A stretch of DNA of 64,000 nt from Robbsia betulipollinis (GTDB lineage Bacteria; Pseudomonadota; Gammaproteobacteria; Burkholderiales; Burkholderiaceae). The DNA is taken from NCBI RefSeq assembly GCF_026624755.1, contig NZ_JAPMXC010000001.1, forward strand, positions 1,396,364 to 1,460,363, read 5' to 3'. How positions within the stretch are numbered: the first letter of the stretch is position 1; every line of letters starts with the position of its first letter. The notes under the pieces are model-generated. The model saw only the letters and a program-made list of their open reading frames with translations. It searched no databases and was not told the origin of the DNA. The translations under genes were made by a program, and so were the position numbers. Positions 27,358-36,500 of the stretch are shown here, piece by piece.

Positions 27358-28032
27358 TTAGGCCGCCGGCTTGGACGTCACCGGTGCGAACCATTCGCGC
27401 ACGTGTTGCGCGCGATCGGGGCGCGCGGCACGGCGCGGAGCGGGCGGCGGCGTGCCGACGAAAAGAAAACCGAGCAGCCGGTCCGTGGCGCCAAAGCCCA
27501 GCGCGGCGTGCAATGCCGGCTCGTAGGTATCGGCGCCCGTCGCCCAGAAGCCGCCGTAGCCCAGGGCATGCACCGCATTGAGCAGGTTCATGGTGGCCGC
27601 CCCGACCGCCATGAGCTGTTCAATCTCGGGAACGTGCGAATCCGGATCGACCGCCGCGCCGAGGGCGATGACGACGGGCGCGGCGAAGGCGCGCTGCCGG
27701 CGGTGTTCATGCGTCGCGCGCGGCTCGTCCGGCGCGCGCGACCAGGCCAGGTCGATCAGGACGTCGCCCAGTGCGGCGCGCGCGGCACCGCGCACGAGCA
27801 CGAAGCGCCAGGGGCGCAGGCGGGCATGGTCCGGGGCGCGTAACGCTGCGTCGAAGATTTGCGCCAATTGCGCGTCGTCGGGTCCGGGTTCGCTCAGCGG
27901 CCAGTGCGACTGGCGCGACATCAGCACATCCAGTGCGTCGCGTGCGGCGGTGCCGTCGGGCGGAGCGCTCCGCGATGTTTCGGGGGCAGCACGGTTCGGC
28001 AGAGGAATGTCGTTCACGGGAAAAGTCATCAT
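27358..28032 (-). CDS. nitroreductase-family flavoprotein, Fur-controlled
   Basis: 224 residues. Compact FMN-dependent nitroreductase fold of the YdjA type: LMSRQSHWPLSEPGPDD near the start, APDHARLRPWRF (FMN and substrate region), and NLLNAVHALGYGGFWATG near residue 155. Family members use NAD(P)H to reduce nitro compounds, quinones or flavins. Its promoter contains a Fur-box-like sequence between -35 and -10 and lies back-to-back with the siderophore operon, so it is very likely induced by iron starvation. It might serve in release of iron from the ferric siderophore or in redox chemistry of the diazeniumdiolate; both are guesses. It converges on the DapA-family gene with 2 bases between them. 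Confidence 0.8.
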   Translation of the reverse strand: MMTFPVNDIPLPNRAAPETSRSAPPDGTAARDALDVLMSRQSHWPLSEPGPDDAQLAQIFDAALRAPDHARLRPWRFVLVRGAARAALGDVLIDLAWSRAPDEPRATHEHRRQRAFAAPVVIALGAAVDPDSHVPEIEQLMAVGAATMNLLNAVHALGYGGFWATGADTYEPALHAALGFGATDRLLGFLFVGTPPPAPRRAARPDRAQHVREWFAPVTSKPAA

Positions 28033-28072
28033 GGCGGCGAACCGAACCGCTTCGCACGGGGAATGGCTTTGT

Positions 28073-28101
28073 AGTATAGATGCAAACGATTCTCATTTCA
28101 A
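28073..28101 (-). promoter_or_regulatory. nitroreductase promoter with Fur-box-like spacer
   Basis: Minus strand: TTGAAA, 17 bases, TATACT. The spacer and -35 hold AAATGAGAATCGTTTGC, close to the Fur consensus half GAGAAT repeated in the other promoters of this locus. The transporter-side gene starts about 40 bases downstream of the -10. Confidence 0.7.
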
Positions 28102-28216
28102 ATCCTTGAGTCCCGTCGATTTTTTCTGGATCGAGAGCGCGTCCATCACCTGGCGAAGCGGAAAAGCGCGGACGGAGGCGGCTTGACAAAGAAGAACGAA
28201 ACACGCAGAGTTACGA

Positions 28217-28246
28217 TTGTAAAAAGCAATCATTCTCATTTACGAT
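28217..28246 (+). promoter_or_regulatory. siderophore operon promoter with Fur-box-like spacer
   Basis: TTGTAA, 18 bases, TACGAT, with GCAATCATTCTCATTTA (28226-28242) across the spacer, the reverse of the AAATGAGAAT motif. This places transcription start around 28253 and leaves about 57 bases of leader before the mbtH-type start at 28310. Another TTGACA at 28183 has no good partner -10. Confidence 0.6.
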
Positions 28247-28309
28247 ATGGCGTTCGAGGTGTTGGACGTCGTCGATTTCACGCGGCTGCGCGCCGCACAG
28301 GAGCATGCA

Positions 28310-28555
28310 ATGAGCTGGGGCGATGACGATACGGATTTTCGCGTGGTGGTGAACGATGAGGAACAGTACTCGATATGGCCCGATTACAAGGCCATGCCCG
28401 CGGGATGGCGCGAAGCCGGGAAATCGGGCAAGAAACCGGAATGCCTGGCCTGGATCGACGAGGTCTGGACCGACATGCGCCCGCTGAGCCTGCGTCGGGC
28501 GATGGCCGCGCAGGCGGACCGCGCGGACGCGGCGTCGGCGCCGCCGGTGCATTGA
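28310..28555 (+). CDS. MbtH-like NRPS accessory protein
   Basis: 81 residues, the usual MbtH length. The signature is complete: [19 protein letters not shown], then [18 protein letters not shown]. It binds NRPS adenylation domains and is needed for their solubility or activity. The start at 28310 ([10 protein letters not shown]) is chosen because CAGGAG lies 6 bases upstream and because MbtH proteins begin this way. An in-frame ATG at 28247 lies at the predicted -10 and is not plausible. First gene of the operon that runs through the thioesterase, dioxygenase and two NRPSs. Confidence 0.95.
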   Translation: MSWGDDDTDFRVVVNDEEQYSIWPDYKAMPAGWREAGKSGKKPECLAWIDEVWTDMRPLSLRRAMAAQADRADAASAPPVH

Positions 28556-29365
28556 GTGGGGGCCGTGGCCGCCGTTGCCCGGCAGACGCGCCGGCCCGTG
28601 CAACTCGTATGTCTCGCGCATGCGGGCGGCACGTCCGTACTGTACCGCGACTGGCAACGGGCGCTGGGTGACGCGACGCAGATCCTCGCGCTGGAACTGC
28701 CCGGTCACGGCGCGCGTCGCGCGCAGCCGGTCTGCACGAACTGGCCGGAATTGATCGACGCGCTCTGCTCCGACCTTCTCGGGCGCCTCGATCCGGCGCG
28801 CCCGTTCGCGCTGTTCGGTCACAGCATGGGTGCCCTGGTGGCGTTCCGGTTGATTCATGCACTGCGTGCCCGTGGGGCGGAGGAACCTGTCTGGTTCGGC
28901 GCGTCGGGGTCGGTAGCGCCGCAGTGCCGCGTCCGGGAGACGCACTGGCTGCACTGTTCGCATTCCGGGATGGTGGACAAACTGCGCCTGCTGGGCGGCA
29001 CGCCCGAAGCCCTGCTCGCCGATCACGGTCTCATCGACTATCTCCTGCCCGTTCTGCGCGCCGATTTCCATTTGTGCGGAACGTATCCGGATCACGGCGG
29101 CGACGACGAGGCGCCGCTGAACTGTCCCGTGACGGTTTTTACGGGCCGCGACGATCCTGCCACCGCACGCGAGTCCGACGTGATCCGCTGGCGCGACGTC
29201 ACGCGGGGGGCATGCGATTTCCGGCGTTTCGAGGGCGGGCATTTTTATCTATCCGCCGCGCCGGCCGCGTTGCTGGCGCAGGTGGCGGTGGCGCTGGAGC
29301 GCGGCCGGGTTTCCTGCGGGCGGGCCGGCGCGCCGGATTCAGGGGGAACGGCATGGGTGGGATGA
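28556..29365 (+). CDS. type II thioesterase of the NRPS cluster
   Basis: 269 residues. External thioesterase: LVCLAHAGGTSVLYRDW at the N-terminus, nucleophile elbow FGHSMGALVAF, and the catalytic His in EGGHFYLSA; a late Asp lies in TGRDDPATA. It removes wrongly loaded groups from carrier domains. GTG at 28556 follows the mbtH stop with no gap, and the end overlaps the dioxygenase gene by 13 bases, so the three genes are translationally coupled. Confidence 0.9.
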   Translation: MGAVAAVARQTRRPVQLVCLAHAGGTSVLYRDWQRALGDATQILALELPGHGARRAQPVCTNWPELIDALCSDLLGRLDPARPFALFGHSMGALVAFRLIHALRARGAEEPVWFGASGSVAPQCRVRETHWLHCSHSGMVDKLRLLGGTPEALLADHGLIDYLLPVLRADFHLCGTYPDHGGDDEAPLNCPVTVFTGRDDPATARESDVIRWRDVTRGACDFRRFEGGHFYLSAAPAALLAQVAVALERGRVSCGRAGAPDSGGTAWVG

Positions 29366-30360
29366 TCCGCGACATCGACGCGATGTTTCATGAGCAGGTG
29401 AGCGAGCAAATGAGCGAGCAGGTGATCGAGCAGAACGGTACGCAGGTGGCCGTGGTGAGCCCGGCGGACCCGCAGCGGGCAAGGGACCTCGCCCGCTGCG
29501 GGGCAAACGTGCGCGAGGTGGTGGAACGTGCCAAAACGCGTTTCGGCGGCGTCCTGTTGCGCGGTTTCGCGCCGCTCGGCGTCGCGGGCTTCGAACGGTT
29601 CGCGGCGGACTTCGGCAAGCCCTTGCTCGACTATGAATTCGGTTCGACGCCGCGCAGCCGCGTCGAGAAGGGCGTGTATTCGTCCACCGAATATCCGGCC
29701 GATCAATGGATCGATCAGCATAACGAGCAGTCCTACACGCTCAGGTGGCCCGCCTCGATTCTCTTCTACTGCGATGTCGCGCCGCAATCCCGGGGTGCGA
29801 CGCCGGTGGCCGATAGCCGTCGCGTCCACGCGCGACTGGACGCGGCGTTGCGCGCGCGTTTCGCCGCGCACGGCGTCATGTACGTGCGCAACTACGGCAA
29901 TGGCCTGGACGTCCCGTGGGAACAGGTGTTCGGCACGCAGGACCATCGCGAGGTGGAGCGGTACTGCCGCGCGAACCGGATCGAATGCGAATGGCTCGAC
30001 GACGGCGAGACGCTGCGCACGCGCCAGGTGTGCCAATCGGAAGCCCGCCATCCCGTCACGGGCGACAGGGTCTGGTTCAACCAGGCGCACCTGTTTCATG
30101 TGAGCAACCTGCCGCCGACCGTGCGCGAGGCGCTGCTGGAGGTGGTGGACGAGGACCGCCTGCCCCGCAACACGTTCTTTGGCGATGGCACGCCGATCGA
30201 TCCGTCGATGCTCGACGACATCCGCGCGGTATATCGCGACACGATGCTGTGCTTCCCCTGGCAGGCCGGCGACACGCTCGTACTCGACAACATGCTGATG
30301 TCCCACGGACGCGCGCCTTTTACGGGAAAACGTCGCGTTCTCGTTGCGATGAGCGCCTGA
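29353..30360 (+). CDS. Fe(II)/2-oxoglutarate dioxygenase, SyrP/TauD-like aspartyl beta-hydroxylase candidate
   Basis: 335 residues. TauD/SyrP family: iron ligands in WIDQHNEQSY (H-x-E form) and distal His in NMLMSHGRAPF, followed by the 2-oxoglutarate-binding Arg in FTGKRRVLV. Members in siderophore clusters hydroxylate carrier-bound Asp to beta-hydroxyaspartate, an iron ligand. NRPS-3 carries an Asp-type adenylation domain, which fits. ATG 29353 has AGGGGG 6 bases upstream; ATG 29362 gives an ATGA overlap with the thioesterase and is an alternative. The N-terminus has a short repeated SEQ(M/V) element. Confidence 0.85.
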   Translation: MGGMIRDIDAMFHEQVSEQMSEQVIEQNGTQVAVVSPADPQRARDLARCGANVREVVERAKTRFGGVLLRGFAPLGVAGFERFAADFGKPLLDYEFGSTPRSRVEKGVYSSTEYPADQWIDQHNEQSYTLRWPASILFYCDVAPQSRGATPVADSRRVHARLDAALRARFAAHGVMYVRNYGNGLDVPWEQVFGTQDHREVERYCRANRIECEWLDDGETLRTRQVCQSEARHPVTGDRVWFNQAHLFHVSNLPPTVREALLEVVDEDRLPRNTFFGDGTPIDPSMLDDIRAVYRDTMLCFPWQAGDTLVLDNMLMSHGRAPFTGKRRVLVAMSA

Positions 30361-30390
30361 GGCTCGCGGCGGCTTCGCCAGGTGCTCGCC

Positions 30391-30425
30391 CGCTGCCCGG
30401 CGCCGTCCAGCAAGGCCGGGCAGCG
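30391..30425 (+). terminator. strong hairpin between dioxygenase and NRPS-1
   Basis: CGCTGCCCGGC and GCCGGGCAGCG form a perfect 11-base-pair stem with a 13-base loop, in the 165-base gap before NRPS-1. There is no T-run after it, so it is not a classical intrinsic terminator. It may attenuate transcription or protect mRNA ends. Confidence 0.45.
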
Positions 30426-30525
30426 TGACCCGGCAGCGCGACTCCGCCTCATCCGCAGTGTTCACCGCGTGCGCCATGGATTTCTTGCCTGCACGCCTCT
30501 CCCTACCCCGGAACCACGACCCTTC

Positions 30526-33500
30526 ATGACTGAAATGCCGAGCGACTTGTTATCGATTTCGAAGACGTACGTGGGACTGTCCGCGGAAAAGCGCGCGACG
30601 TTTCGCCGGCGTCTGCAAGAACGCGGCATCGATGCCACGCGTTTGCCGGTGGTGCCGTTTCCCGGCGCGCGGCGCTTTCCGCTGTCGCACGCCCAGGAAC
30701 GCCTGTGGTTTCTCTGGCGTCTCGATCCGCTTGGCGCGGCCTACAACATCACCGGGGCCGTGCGTCTGCGCGGCCGCCTCGACATGGCGGCCCTGCGTGC
30801 CGCGCTCGACGACGTGGTGGACACGCACGAAAGCCTGCGTCAGCGTTTCGAGGAATGCGACGGCGTGCCGTTCCAGACCACGGGGCCGTGCGATTACCAG
30901 TGGGATGAATTCGCGGTGCAGGCGGTGGGTGGAAGCGAGCACGGCGCGTCGTCTTCGCAGGCGCTCGACGCGCTCCTGGAGGAACGCGCCGCCTTGCCGT
31001 TCGATCTCGAACACGGCCCCGTGCTGCGCCTCTCGCTCGTCGCGCTGGGCGCGCAAGACCATATCCTGCATATCGCGGTGCACCATATCGTCGCCGACGG
31101 TTTGTCGATGGCGGTGCTCGTTGCCGCATTCGCCCACGCCTATGCCGAACGCGTGAGCGACGCGGCGTCGGCGTCGCCCGTACTTGCGCCTGCCGGCGCG
31201 CCGCCGTTGCAGTACGGCGATTACGCGCAGTGGCAACGCGAGTGGTTCGAGGAGGAGGTACTGGCGCGCCAGCTCGCGCACTGGCGCGACCGGCTGGGTC
31301 CTGAACACCCCGTGCTCGAACTGCCGCACGCGCGCACACGTACGGGCATGCGTAGCGGCGCGGGCGCCCGGGTGGTGCGACAGGTGCCGCCGGCGCTGCG
31401 TGAAGCGCTCGCCAGGGTGTCCGTCGCGGCCGACGCCACGCTCTTCATGACGCTGCTCGCCGCCTACGACATGCTGCTCGCCACCTACGGCGCCCAGGAC
31501 GACATCCGCGTCGGCGTGCCGGTGGCGGGCCGGGAGCGCCCCGAAGTCGCCGACACGATCGGCTTCTTCGTCAACACCCTCGTGATCCGCACGGAAATGG
31601 CCGGCGTGCCGACCTTCGCCGCACTGCTGGCCCATGTGCGCGAGCGCGTGCTGGAAGCGCAGGCCCACGCCGAGTTGCCCTTCGCGCGGCTGGTCGAGGC
31701 GTTGCAGCCGCAGCGCAGCGTGGGTCAGACGCCGCTCTTTCAGGCGATGTTCAATCATCTCGGCACGGATCAGGCGCCATTGCGCTTGCCGGGGCTGGAG
31801 GTCGCCAACCACGAATTCGCCGACCGGACGGCCCGTTTCGATCTGGTCCTGGAGGCGCGCGAGCGGCCGCACGCGCTGGAATTGTCGTTGACCTACGCGA
31901 CGGATCTGTTCGACGGCGCCATGATCGATGGGATGCTCGATCATTACGTGCGCCTGCTCGCATGTATCGCGGCCGATGCGAACCGGGCGCTGGGCGCCTT
32001 CGACATCGCGGCGGACCCCGCGCCGCCGTCCCGTGAAAAACCGTATGTGCCGGTCGCGCGGCGCTTCGCCGTCAGCGCCGCGCGGCGGCCGAACGCGTTG
32101 GCCGTGCGGTGCGAGGACAGCACGGCGCGTTACGCGGACCTGGACGCCTGGGCGGCCCGGATCGCGAGGGGGCTGGCGCGCGAACGCGTGGGCATCGACG
32201 AGCGGGTGGGCGTGTGTCTGAGCCGTTCGGTGGGCATGGCCGCGGCGTTGCTGGGGGTATTGCGTTCGCCGGGCGCTTTCGTGCCGCTCGATCCCGCCTA
32301 TCCCGCCGAGCGTCTCGCGATGATGCTCGACGACGCGCAGGTGCGGGTGGTGCTGACCGATCGCGCGGCACTGTCGCAATGCGGCGCGCTCTTCGCCGGC
32401 CGCACGGTGATCGACGTCGATGCGCGGCGGGACGGCGGGTGCGCAGACGGCGGGCGCGACGGCGACGGCCGCGCTGACGGCGGCCCCGATCACGACGGGC
32501 TCGACGCCGATGCATGCCATGACGACGCATCGGCCGTCGAGCCGCATCCCGAGCAGCTCGCCTATGTCATCTACACCTCCGGTTCGACGGGCAGGCCCAA
32601 GGGCGTCGCCATCAGCCATCGCGCGCTCGCCGCGCATCTCGACGACTTCATCGATGCGCATGCCATCGACGCGGGCGATACCGTGCTGCAATCGTCGACG
32701 ATCAACTTCGACGTGGCCCTGCACGAATTGCTGCCCGCGCTGCTGTGCGGCGGCAAGGTGGAGATGCGGGGACCGGAACCCTGGGATATCGAGACGACCA
32801 GCCGGCATCTGATCGAGGCGCGGGTGAGCTTCGCGCGTTTGCCCACCGCCTACTGGCAGCAATGGCTGCGCTCGCCGCCGCCGGCCGCGGCGTTGGCGGC
32901 GTTGCGGCAGATCACCGTGGGCGGCGAAGGACTGCCCGGCGATGCGCTGGCGCAATGGCGGCAGGGACCGTTGGGGCATATCGGCCTGGCCAATCTGTAC
33001 GGGCCCACCGAAACGACCATCGCCTGCATGTATCGTCCCACCACGGCCGACGACGCGCTGCAACCCGTCGTGTCGATCGGCTTGCCGTATGCGTCGCGCT
33101 CCGCGTGCGTGCTCGACCGCCATGGCAACGTCGCGCCGGTGGGCGCGTTGGGGGAATTGTGCATCGGCGGGCACACGCTCGCCCGCGGCTACCTCGACCG
33201 GGCGGCGTTGACGGCCGAGCGCTTCGTACCCGATCCGGTTCGCCCCGGCGCGCGTCTGTATCGTACCGGCGACCTGTGCCGCCGCCGCGCGGACGGTACC
33301 GTGGACTTCCTCGGGCGGCTCGACCAGCAGATCAAGCTCCGGGGCTTTCGGATCGAACCGGGGGAGATCGAGGCGGCGTTGCGACGTCAGCCCGGGGTCG
33401 CCGACGCCGTCGTCGTGCTCGCGAAAGATCGGGAGACGCCGCGGCTCCTGGCCTATGTCGTGGCGCGGGAGGCCGCCACCCGGGACGGCGCGGCGCGGCA

Positions 33501-36500
33501 TGCCGTCGCGGACGCCCTGGCGGACACGTCGGCGGACGTGGGCGGCATGCCCGACGGCACGGCGTTGCGTGCCGCGCTCGCGCAGCACCTGCCCGCGCAT
33601 ATGGTGCCGTCGGCCATCGCCGTGCTGGCGCGTCTGCCCGTGATGCCCAATGGCAAGGTGGACCGCGCGGCGTTGCCGGCGATCGATGCGCCGCTTTCGG
33701 GCGGGCATGACGCGCCACCGCGCGACGACCGGGAGCGCGCGCTGCTGGCAATCTGGTCGGCGGTGTTGGGCCGCACGGACCTCGGCCGCGACGACGATTT
33801 CTTCGCCGTGGGCGGCGATTCCATCCTGAGCCTGCAGCTCATCGCGCAGGCGCGCACGCAGGGGTGGGCGATCACGCCCCGTCAGGTGTTCGAGCATCCC
33901 AGCATCGCGCGACTCGCGGCGGCGATGTGTCCGCTCGAAGCCACCGAGACGCCGCGGGAAATCCACGACACCCTGCCGCTGACGCCGATCCAGGCCGCGT
34001 TTTTCGCGCGTTATCCCGCCGGCGAGGCGCGTTGGAATCAGTCGGTCCTGCTCGCGGTTCGCGGCGAACTGGACACCGGCGCGCTGGAGCGGGCGCTGCT
34101 CGCGCTGGTCGCGCGCCACGACGCCTTGCGCCTGAGCTTCGCGCGGCAGGCCGATGGCTGGTCGCAACGCGTGCTCCCCGATGCGTCGCCCGGCCTGCTG
34201 ACGCTCATCGATCTGCGCGGCGAATCCGGCGACGGGTTGACGGCGCTCGCGCGCGAGGGCGAGACCGCGCAGCGCGGTCTGGACCTGCAGGCAGGCCGTT
34301 TGATGAAAGCGGTCTATTTCCGTCTGCCGGCGCCGGCCGAGGGGCCGATTGAGGGGGCAGCTGAGGGGGCAGCTGAGGGGGCAACTGAGGGGGCAACTGA
34401 GGGGGCAACTGAGGCGCCGACCGAGGCGCCGGCACGCGGCCGGCTGCTGCTGGTCGTGCATCATCTCGCGGTGGACGGGGTCTCGTGGCGGATCCTGCTG
34501 GGCGACCTGCAGATGGCCTATGCCGATGCGTGCGCGGGCCGTGCCGCGCAACTCCCGCCCGCCACGCCGTGGAGCGCGTGGGTTCTCGCGCAGCGCGCGG
34601 CGTTCAGCGACGCGCGGCTCGCGCAGGCCTGGCCGAGATGGCAGGCGGCGCTGCGCGGAGCGCACGACACGCTTGCCATTGCGCTCCCCGCCGCGCGGGG
34701 CACGATGGCCACGAGCCGGGTCGCGACCTGGCGTCTCGACGCCCCCGCGAGCGCGGCATTGCGCGCCGCCGCGCCCCGCGCGTACCGCCTGGGCATCGAC
34801 GAATTGCTGTTGACCGCGCTCGCGCGCGTCGTGGCGGCGCACTTCGGCGAGCCGGGCGTCCCGGGTGTTCCGGATGTTCTACTCGCGCTCGAAGGCCATG
34901 GCCGGGGCATGGCCGCGGGCGACGGCGCGCCCGCGGGGCGCGATCTGAGCCGCACCGTGGGCTGGTTCACCACGCGCTACCCGGTCCGGCTGACGGTGCC
35001 GGCCGACGACGCGCAGGCGCTGATTGCCACCAAGGAAACGTTGCGCGGGCTGCCGGAACAGGGTGCGTCGTGGGGCGGCTTGCAGGCCTATGCGGACACG
35101 GCGATCCGCGAGGCGCTCGCCGGCTTGCCCACGCCGCGTGTCAGCTTCAATTACCTCGGGCAATTCGACCGGAATCTCGCGGCGGACGGCCCGTTCGGGT
35201 TTTCGACCGACTACGCGGGGGATTCCCAGCCCCCGGAGGAACCGTTGCGGTATGTGCTGGATGTGAACGGCATGATCGTCGGCGGCCGTCTGTCGCTCGA
35301 CTGGCGCTACGATCCCGCGGTCCTCGCCCCGGCGCGCGTGACGGCGCTGGTCGCCGCGTTCGGCCGGGCGGTCGAGCGGCTCGTCGCGCACTGCGCGCAG
35401 GCCGCGCCGCGCGCCACGGCGGCCGACTTCCCGCTGGCGCGCATGACGCAGGACGAGTTCGCGGCGCTGGACGCGGTGCCGGGCGGGATCGAGGATGTCT
35501 ATCCCGCCACGCCCCTGCAACAAGGGTTGCTGTTCCATAGCCTGATGCGGCCGGGGGCCTATGTGAACCGCAAGCGCCTCACGCTGCACGGCCCCCTGGA
35601 TGTCGAGGCGATGCGCGCCGCATGGCGCGCCGTGATCGCGCGGCATGCGATATTGCGTACGCGTTTCGTGAGGACGCAGGGCGGCGCGATGCTGCAAGTG
35701 GTGCAGCCGCGCGTGCCCACGCCCTTTGCCCTGCACGACTGGCGCGACCGGGCGGACTACGATGCCGCCTTGACACACTGGTTCGACGAGGTGGCGCCGA
35801 AACGCGTGGATCTCGCCGTCGCCCCGCTCATGCACGTGGCGTTGTTCGCGCGGCCCGATGGCGCGCACGACATGGTGTGGATCAATCACCATGCGCTGTC
35901 CGATGGCTGGAGCCAGGCGCAACTGCTCGGCGAGTTGACGCGCGTGTACGCGGCCGCGCGCCGCGGCGACGTCGCCGCGCTGGCGCCGGCCGTGCCGTAC
36001 CGGGCTTATCTCGAATGGGTGGCGGCGCAACCCGACACGCGCGACTGGTGGCAGGCGCAGCTGGCCCGCGCGGACCGGCCCGCGCTCCTGCTCGACGGCA
36101 TCGCCGGCCTGCCGGGAAGCGGCGTGCGCCGTCGCGCCCAGGACGCCGTGCAGGACGGTGCGGCCGATGGCGAGGTCGATGGCAAGCCTGACGGCAAGCC
36201 CGACGGCAAGCCTGACGGCGACATGTTTCATCAACGCCGCGACACGCTCGACGGCGCGTTGAGCGGGGCGCTCGTGCAGGCGGCCCGGCGTCTGGGCGTG
36301 ACCCTCAACACGCTCGTGCAGGCGGCGTGGGCGGTGACGCTGGCGCGGTACGGCAACCGCCGCCAGGCCGCGTTCGGCGTCACGGTGGCGGGCCGTCCGG
36401 CGACGCTTCCGGGCGCGGCGGACATGCAGGGGCTTTTCATCAACAGCCTGCCGCTGTGGGTCGACGTGCCGTCGCGGCAACCGCTGCGCGACTGGCTGCA

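Noticed and set aside
26302..27843. 513-residue plus-strand open frame across the DapA-family and nitroreductase genes
   Set aside because: Overlaps two genes with clear catalytic motifs; Arg-rich and without a domain.
28247..28309. Longer N-terminus for the MbtH protein
   Set aside because: Family members start at MSW; the longer start coincides with the predicted -10 and has no ribosome binding site.
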